A program made the position numbers and the translations under genes. The notes beneath the pieces are model-generated. The model saw nothing but the letters and a program-made list of their open reading frames with translations. It had not been told where the DNA came from and made no database searches. Source: Apodospora peruviana (lineage: Eukaryota; Ascomycota; Sordariomycetes; Sordariales; Lasiosphaeriaceae). Taken from it: 64,000 bases of DNA. The first letter of the stretch is position 1. Each line of letters starts with the position of its first letter. Of the stretch, positions 56,549 through 64,000 are shown one piece after another. The stretch is taken from contig JAUEDM010000002.1 of assembly GCA_033439685.1 (NCBI GenBank), positions 868,001-932,000 of the forward strand, given 5' to 3'.

Positions 56549-58266
56549 ATGGCAACCGCAACGATGCCAGAGCAAAACACTACCCCGGGGCCCCTGATGG
56601 CAGCATCAGAACCACCACCGCCACTCACAGCAGCAAACGAAAACACCCCCCTATTAAAATCCAACAACCCTCCTCCTGACCCTGACACACCTCTCAACGG
56701 CACCTCATCAGAACTCATCACCACCCCAACATACAATCTATGGCTATCCGAAATCCTTCTCCTTTCAAAATCCTCGATCCCCGTCATCCTGGCCTACATG
56801 CTCCAGAACTCACTCCAGACGATCTCGGTGCTTATCGTCGGCCGTCTCTCCCCAGAATCGCTGGCCGCGGCCGCGTTCTCGTACATGTTTGCCATGTCGA
56901 CGGCCTGGCTGATCGCGCTGGGGGGCACCACGGCGCTGGACACGCTCGCGAGCAGCAGTTTCACCGGATCATCGGACAAACGCGACCTCGGCATCCTACT
57001 CCAAAGAGGCTTGGGCGTCCTGTCCGGGTTTTACGTCATCGTGGCGGGCATCTGGTGGTTCAGCGAGCATATCTTTCGGGCGCTGGGCCAGGAGGAGTAT
57101 ATCTGCGTGCAGAGCGCAAGGTTTCTGAGGTTATTGATACCTGGCGGGCTGGGATATATCTGGTTTGAGAGCATGAAGAAGTATTTGCAGGCTCAAGGTA
57201 TTTTAAGTTGTCTCTTTCTTATTCTGTGTCTGTGTGTATGTGATGAGTGTTTTCACGGTGATGATGCTAGAAAAGGGGAGATATCCATGTGAGACTGATA
57301 ACGCACGCACCAGAAATCTACCGACCGGGGACCTACGTGCTGCTCATCACCTCCCCGCTCAACGCCCTCCTCAACTGGCTCTTCAGCCACCGCTTCGGAA
57401 TGGGCCTCTACGGCGCCCCCGTCGCCACCGGCATCTCCTACTGGAGCTCGTTCATCCTCCTCGTGGCCTACGCGTACTGGATCCGCGGCCACGAGTGCTG
57501 GGGCGGACTCGAGCCGCGGCGCGCGCTGCTGTCCCACGGCGTCGGCCCGTTTGCGCGCCTCGCGCTGCTGGGCGTCGTCCACGTCGGCACCGAGTGGTGG
57601 GCTTTCGAGATCGTGGCGCTCGCGGCCGGCCGGCTCGGCACGATCGCATTGGCCGCGCAGAGCGTCATCATGACGGCCGACCAGATCATCAACACCATCC
57701 CTTTCGGGCTGGGGGTGGCGGCGTCGTCGCGGCTCGGCAACCTGCTGGGCGCCCGACGGCCCAGGGAGGCGGAACGGGCGGCGCACTGCGCGGCCATCCT
57801 GAGCGTCGTTGCCGGCTCGCTGATCCTGGCGGTGCTGATGAGCACCAAGGACGTGTTTGGGCGCATCTTCAACGACGACGAGCGGGTCGTGAGGCTCGTG
57901 AGCGAGGTCATGCCGTTCGTTGCGCTGTTCCAGATCGCCGACGGGCTGAACGGGTCGTGCGGAGGCGCGCTGAGGGGGATGGGCCGGCAGTGGGTGGGCG
58001 CGGTGGTGAACCTTGTGAGTTATTATTGCGGTGCGCTGCCGGCGGGCATATTTCTCGCCTTTCACGGATGGGGGCTTGCTGGGCTGTGGATCGGGCAATG
58101 TGTTGCGCTGTACCTCGTCGGCGTGCTGGAGTGGGTGATTGTGGGAATGAGTAACTGGGATGGGGAGGTCAAGAGGGCGTTGGTGAGGCTCGAGGATGGG
58201 GGCATGGGGCCAAGGTTACTGGATGAGGGTGGCCGTGGTGAGGAGGGCGATGATGAATCGATGTAG
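56549..58266 (+). CDS. MATE-family multidrug/toxin efflux transporter
   Basis: Two exons (56,549-57,197 and 57,314-58,266) code for 533 residues. A Pro-rich cytosolic N-terminus with ENTPLLKSN, a dileucine-type sorting motif, precedes twelve predicted membrane spans. The first membrane segment is SIPVILAYMLQNSLQTISVLIVGRL; GGTTALDTLASSSFTG and QAQG at the end of exon 1 are family hallmarks. After the intron come GAPVATGISYW, AQSVIMTADQIINTIPFGLGVAASSRLGNLLGA and the C-lobe. MATE proteins exchange organic cations or metabolites for H+ or Na+, in fungi usually at the vacuole or plasma membrane. Exon 2 is unusually GC-rich (long GGCG/GCGC stretches). No damage seen. Confidence 0.9.
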
Positions 58267-60191
58267 ACATTTCTTTGGATAACGACGACAACGACAACGA
58301 TGACGGTGAAGATGATGAGAGCATATAAATCACACAATACACGCCTCACGGCATTGAATCAAGTAAGCTGTTGAACACACAGGTTGGGAATGTACGGATA
58401 TGTGAGATCCTGAACAGGTCAAATGATATAGTGATTTTGGTGGGCTGCTGTTGATCATCTACACGTTACCCCTTTTTTGTGATATACTTGGCTCTGTCAC
58501 GTTTATTTAAAAAGTAAAATCCATCTGTTTTGAACAGCAAAACCCGAGATGCTGCGTTACGCCGAGGTGGCTGGAAATATTTGTCACAACTGGGAAGAAA
58601 AAAAAGGTGAAAAGGGGATGCAACGCGATGCGGCAAATGGTTCGGGAGGGCTGAACTCCGGGCCCGAGGTAGGCAGGCACAGAAAGTCCTGCTGCTGGTC
58701 ACGGCGGACAAGGAGCGGTCACTGCGACTCGCTGTGTGTGAGTGCTGGACAGTGGAGCCACTCCAGTTCATAAGCTAACAAGACGGGCTGACTTGTGCCA
58801 ATCAGAAAGTGCAGTGACTGCCAGTTAGATGCAGAAGGCTGACGCACTCCAATGGGAAGGGGCAAAGCCGAGCGTTGTGCTGGCAGATTCCCGGCCTTGT
58901 CCTGGAGGAAGGTGCGAGGTTTTCTGCATGGCCGGCTCTTAGCCTGTCCATGATTCGTTCTTTCCCTTGCCCTGTCCTCTTTCACCACACAGCACACAGC
59001 AAGGCGGAAAGAAGGAGGAGCCGGTGGTGCGCCTCGCTGCTGCAACATCGGTCGGCGGGGAAGGCAATGGAAACGGATTCCCCTTCCAATACTTCCCCTT
59101 CCATTTCCCCTCTATTTAAGAAAAAAGGAGACAACTTGTACTGCATCATCTAGTTGTCACCGAGGTCTGCAGCTTTGGGTGGCGCTCATTGGAACTTCTG
59201 GGCAACATTGACACCAAGTGGGGGGCAACGAGAGCGAGACTGCGGTATTGAGGCCGTAAATCTGCAGCTAGCAAAGAGTTGGGTAAGAACAACAAGGGTG
59301 CAATGTTGAACAAGCGATTCGACACGGCAATCCGATCGATATGAAGGAGGCCAGACTGCAATTGCAGCAAATGCAGCATGGGCGACTGATATGGATGAAT
59401 GTGAGCCTGCCCAGTAGAGTTCAAGCATGCACAGGAGGCGCGGAGGAGCAGGAGCACCCGTTCTTGGACCACAGTGAACTGACCAGTCACAGCCAGCCAC
59501 TGATCACCCTGGCTTCGTGCACCTACCGCTTTGGCAGCCTCCGACTGGACGAGGCCGTAGGTCAGCCCCGCTTCCCTGTTCTCCGCCTCTCCATCAGAGT
59601 CTTTTCCTGCCCTCTGCCACTGCCCGTTTCCCGCCGGCAAGCACTCTCGTGGTCTCTCTTCGCCCGTCTGGCAGTGGCAGGTCGCACACTGCACCTGTCC
59701 TTAGAAGACCCGCCCCACAAACCCCATCTCACCCCGTCGATTTTCAGGCCGTCCACCAATCCAACCAACTCCTCGCCCTGCCACGAGGCTAATTCAAAGC
59801 CCGGTGCTTCTTTTCCAGCCCAGCACAGCCTTACCCTCCCTCTTGCACCACACATCTCGCCCTCTGTAAGCCTGGGTCGCTTTCCACTCGCCAGTGGCCT
59901 CACCTCCTCTTTGCCCTTCTCGGCAACCCGCCTTTCGCTGGACTTACCTCAGACCTCCGATCGCATTCTCTGCGTCTTCATTCGACGTCGTCGGCCTTGT
60001 CGCAAGCCTTCGAAATATCGCTCTCCGCGCTCCCCCGCACTCTTCTCCGCCTTCCCGTCCGAATCTGTGACTGTTTTCGTAGCCTTCCTCGATCCGCTTG
60101 TCCCCGACCGTCTACCGTCTTCGCGCTCTCCGGCTCAATCCCTTTCGCTCTCGCGAGACTTTGTGCCTCTGCTTGAGCGCGATTGACCGTC
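58267..60191. other. 1.9 kb upstream region with long pyrimidine-rich leader
   Basis: From about 59,550 to 60,180 the plus strand is rich in C and T (CTCTCC, TTCTCC words). That is common for promoters and 5' leaders of highly regulated fungal genes. A 281-codon open stretch in this leader is compositionally explained and has no recognised domain. The part 58,267-58,900 contains nothing recognisable. Confidence 0.5.
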
Positions 60192-63157
60192 ATGGAACCG
60201 TCCTCGAAGCGGAGGCGATTGGCCCCAAAGGTCCCCGATCCTCCCGCTCAGCATGCGATTAGCCCAGGGCCGCCTCCTCCTCAACCTCAGGCACAACCGA
60301 CGGCGCAGTCCTTCCAGCAAGAACCCGTGAGTTATCCCTGTTGTATTCGTTACTGTTAAAGGTCTTGAGTCTAACGCATTGCCTTCTTCAGCATCACGCA
60401 CAGCACTATGCCCCTCCAGAGGCTGTCGCAGCGCTGCCGGAACGTCATGATTTCGAGGCATTCGCAAGGCATCTCCAGGATGCTGCCATGCACATCTACC
60501 AGCAGACACTAAAACCGCATCATACCAGCGTGTCGGTGTTGTTGTTGCGCTGGGAAGAAGACATGTCGGTGGAGCCGGACCTGCTAGCCCTTGAAAATGT
60601 TTTTCAGGAGCGATACAAATATCACACCGATAGATGGGCTATTCCTACTGTACCCAACCCGAGTATAAAGCTTGGGGTGCAAATGGCCGCTTTTCTAGAA
60701 AATGCTCGCCCGGACCATCTTCTAATTATATACTATGCCGGCCATGGTTTCGTTGGGCCGGACAACCAACTTTATTGGGCGAGGTGAGTAAAAAATCGCT
60801 CAAGACCACACAACTCACCCGTGTTGACCTCGATATTCAGTAATACTCGTGAGGACGCCGCCAAGCTGAAATGGGACGGCGTACGCTGTCTGTTTGAGGA
60901 CGCGCAGTCTGAGATCCTGCTTCTCCTCGACACTTGTGGTGTTCGAGATGCGCCCATGGCCGGGAGTCATGGTGCGAAGCAAGCCATAGCTGCCTACACC
61001 CCAGAACAGAGCTCAAGAGATGCTGGCTCGCGCTCGTTCACAGCTTCTCTGGCCGAGGCACTTCATAGGCTCAGTGGCGGGCGGCCTTTCAGCGCACAAA
61101 GACTTCATGAGGAGCTTCTGGCCGTGAAGCAACAAGACACTGCGCAGGCACTTGCCCGACTAGCCAATGGCGTTGTGAAAGCTCCTCCAGCACCAGAGAA
61201 GCAGCCTGTATTTTTCACTTTGACGCACGCCAAGGGCCAGGGTATAATAATGGTTCCACTGGACCCCAAGGGCGCTCAACTCCAGTCGCCCCCTCAGTCT
61301 GCGGAAGCAGACACCCAAAACTGGAAAGCTGGTGGTGAAGACCGACCTCTGAGCCCAGAAGAAGTAGTCGACTTGACCTTTGACGAAGCCAGGGTACTTG
61401 TTTGCACGACGTTCGTCGGCGATGCCAGCCCCGATATGACATTCTTCAACCAATGGCTGCACAACACCCCACCAGTTGCATCCAAAATCACCGTCCAAGG
61501 CATGTTCTTGGGCCCTCCGACAATGTTGCTCATTTCAATGCCAGTTAACATCTGGAACATTGTCCAGCATGATAAGGTCTGCTGCTTTCTGGGATACGTT
61601 AACTCGCACAACATGATCCATCTCTATCAACGACTCGTCACTTCTGCTTCCAATGGCACAGCCGGGTTCAAGGAGCCGGAGGAAAGCCGCCTTCTTCCAG
61701 CTGCTCCTGTAGCTAGCCCGCCGACCACTCGGCGAGAGCAGACAAACCACGTGCCGGAGACGACCAGGCGTCAAGAACGACCGAGGTCTCAGGTGGTAAA
61801 TTCTACCCCATCGGCTTCCTTTGCACAGGCTACCCCTGGCCAGACAGCTGCGGCTCCGGCTCCGGCTCCGGTTCCTAATTCAAGCCCGGCTACTGCTGCT
61901 GCGGCGGCGGCGGCTGTTGCTGCTGTTGCGACCAAGCAAAACCATGATGTTGAAGATTATGCAGAAGTGAAAGAGGCAGCCGAGCAGCTAAAAGCATTAA
62001 GTCATGTGCGACACGTGAGCGATGCGGATACACCGTCCACCTTGGATCGCTCAAGCACGCGACTGGGCGATAGCATCGCCGTTCGGCACGCCGGTGATCC
62101 GGGCTCTTCGCCTGAAGGTAACGAGTCAGGTGTCGAAGATAATACCGGCGGCATCGGCAGCGAGTTCAACACCCCGTCGGCCAAGCCAAAGGCTAGGCGG
62201 CCTCTCCAAAAGCAAACCCCGAAGCAAGAAACCCACTGTAACCACTGCAGTCACGCCCCGTTCAAAGACTCGTCCTCGTTACGCAAACACATCGCCGCAG
62301 CTCATACTAGGCCTTTCCCCTGCGCTTTTTCGTTTGCCGGATGCACGAGCACATTTGGGTCCAAAAACGAATGGAAGCGTCATATCGCTTCGCAACATCT
62401 GTGTCTAACATACTACCGTTGTTCCGCGTGCCCTCAGAGCAGCGCAGACGGCAAGGGTAACGAATTCAACCGCAAGGATCTATTTACTCAGCATCTGCGG
62501 CGGATGCATGCCCCCTTTGCCATTAAGAAATCACTGACCAAGGGAGAAAGCAAACTCCAATCGGAATGGGAGGCACACGTGAAGGAGATGCAGTCGAGCT
62601 GTCTCATTGTGAGAAGAAAGCCCCCACAACGGTCTGCGTGCCCCAAATCGGATTGTCAGAGCGTGTTTGAAGGACCTGGTTCTTGGGACGAGTGGACCGA
62701 ACATGTGGGGAGACATATGGAGAAGGGCGAGGCAGGGAAGATGGGAGTAGACAAATGGCTGTGTGATTGGGCACTAGATGAGGGAATCATTGAAGATGAT
62801 GGCGAGGGGAAGGGAGGGTTTAGGCTGGTCACTCCAGCGACGAATGGGGTGAATGGCTTCGGTGGTGCCGAGGACGGAGTTGGTGATGGTAGCTCGCTGA
62901 TGGTGGTGAAGGAGGATGGCCATGGAAAGACCAGTGGGAAAACCAACGGACATTCTGTTAAGAATGGGCTTAAGGCTGTAAAGGGCGGGAATGGGAAGCC
63001 AGGCATGAGTGAGCTTGCCACTGTGAATCGGATGGATGGGCATGGACGGAAAGTGGAAGAGATGGAGGACGATGACGAGTCCCCGAGTATCGTTGTTGCG
63101 ACGACCGCACCGCTGATGGATCTGGACGATGAAATGGATGTCGACGCTGGCCTTTAA
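60192..63157 (+). CDS. Caspase-like domain fused to C2H2 zinc fingers
   Basis: Three exons (60,192-60,326; 60,392-60,783; 60,841-63,157) code for 947 residues. After a Pro/Gln-rich start the chain has a caspase-like hemoglobinase fold. The dyad His is in IIYYAGHG (about residue 163) and a candidate Cys is in LLLLDTC (about 208), followed by GVRDAP rather than the usual HSG. A linker rich in Ala/Pro (residues about 480-560) leads to C2H2 fingers at about 640-720: CNHCSHAPFKDSSSLRKHIAAAH, then CAFSFAGCTSTFGSKNEWKRH, then CSACPQ...HLRRMH. One further finger is near 774-800 (CPKSDCQSVF...HVGRH). The C-terminus is acidic and low-complexity. It could be a nucleic-acid-binding protease, or a pseudoprotease used as a scaffold. 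No such function is established from the sequence. Confidence 0.85.
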
Positions 63158-64000
63158 GGGATTGATAGTCGACTGGACTGAAAAGATTTGAGGCCATGGC
63201 GACTCGGCGCACTGGACAAAACCTTTTCGAGCTCGATCGAGCTCGGCCGACACTTTTGTCCCCTCAAACAGGGGTGCAAAGTAAATACCTACGTTATAAA
63301 GGGATGGAGTTATCTATGTTGGAACGGATGGCCGCGTGGTGGGCTGTGATAGAGCTAGGTTGTCGGGCACTCTCGGGGTTGGTGTGGACCGATGGACGCT
63401 TATAACGACGTATATCATGACTCTGCATTTGTTATTGTTTGGGTGTGCATTATTTATATTTCCCAGCATCGCTGGAGTTGCTTGCTGGTTCAGTTGAGAT
63501 CAGCTGCTCGTGTGGGAAAAGTTGCCGTCTTCCGATAGTATCTCCATTTATTGCGTGTGTTCCTCTCCAGAGTGGCTTTCGCGACGATTTAACTTCAACA
63601 TTTGTTTCACGAGTAACTACGTATATAAGAGTTTCAAGTGTTTATTCCTTATGATTTACCTAGCAACATGGTCTTCGTGAGTGATCGTTCTGTGATAATC
63701 TCATCGATATGCGTGCGCCGGGATCTTGTCGCGCGGATACTTGCTACTGATGATCCAGTTCACTCTCGGGCGCTCAAGAGATAAATGACAATCTCTGTGT
63801 GTTACCTAATAGGTAGATCTAGGTGCGGCGCGTGTGTACAGACCCTCGTCGGGCAACTGTTAACGCAGACATTGATTTCGGTACCTGCGCCCTAACAGTC
63901 GGAAGAAGACCGACTAGGATACCAAAGACTTCATCCCGAAACTTGGAGCGTTCAAAACCAACCTCATTGTTGGTTCCGAGCAAGTTCGGAAAAAATGGAA
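63158..64000. other. 3' flank, no gene seen
   Basis: No frame of interest to the window edge. The sequence becomes slightly AT-rich around 63,410-63,660. Confidence 0.5.

Noticed and set aside
57253..58098. 281-codon minus-strand frame inside the MATE exon 2
   Set aside because: It is antisense to a GC-rich exon of a clear transporter gene; Arg/His/Asp-rich composition shows it is a shadow frame.
57234..58154. 306-codon plus-strand frame overlapping MATE exon 2
   Set aside because: Extremely Arg/Pro/Ala-rich translation in the wrong frame of the transporter.
59341..60186. 281-codon open frame before the caspase-like gene
   Set aside because: It lies in a pyrimidine-rich leader where stops are rare by composition. 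No domain is recognised, and it ends just before a well-supported start codon.

Overview
The window looks like nuclear DNA of a filamentous ascomycete, most likely a Sordariomycete. Genes carry short GT-AG introns of about 50-100 bases. The families present (Zn2Cys6 regulator, CFEM-like membrane protein, HeLo/STAND-type N-terminus, HAM1-like protein, App1 phosphatase) are typical of that group. No genus is claimed. All functional calls come from reading translated sequence; no database search was run.

Layout. Positions 1 to about 12,200 are a gene-free, mostly AT-rich repeat island of the kind left by repeat-induced point mutation (RIP). It holds a broken pogo-type transposase, the 3' end of a LINE with a TAA tail grown into a 226-base microsatellite, solo-LTR-like elements of at least three families, one nested insertion, a 97-base repeat present three times and a CCAGT-rich degenerate repeat field. 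Every two-copy family recognised here is in inverted orientation. A tRNA-like Pol III unit lies at about 13.93 kb.

From 14.7 to 19.7 kb there are intact genes: an NAD(P)-binding protein, an APC-family permease and a CFEM-like multi-span membrane protein. From 20.2 to 25.1 kb three neighbouring genes are all broken: SRR1-like, NCS1 nucleobase-type permease, and 2OG-Fe(II) oxygenase. From 25.4 kb on the genes look intact: secreted GH31 alpha-glucosidase, glutathione S-transferase, App1-like phosphatidate phosphatase, an unknown Pro/Ser-rich protein beside a small membrane ORF, a cupin protein, a STAND-type N-terminus/pseudokinase/ZZ-finger protein, a HAM1-like protein, a patatin-like protein without its nucleophile serine, a Zn2Cys6 transcription factor, a MATE transporter and a caspase-like/C2H2 zinc-finger protein.

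Working together. The dead permease and dead oxygenase could once have formed a nucleobase uptake and oxidation pair (inference). Three genes between 38 and 63 kb (HeLo/STAND-like pseudokinase, patatin-like, caspase-like) belong to families that supply effector domains to fungal immune and cell-death proteins. They are not operon-like and could simply be neighbours. The most unusual items are the pseudokinase-ZZ protein, the caspase-C2H2 fusion, the serine-less patatin, the three-gene pseudogene block, and the two transposon insertions whose empty sites are preserved in the same window.
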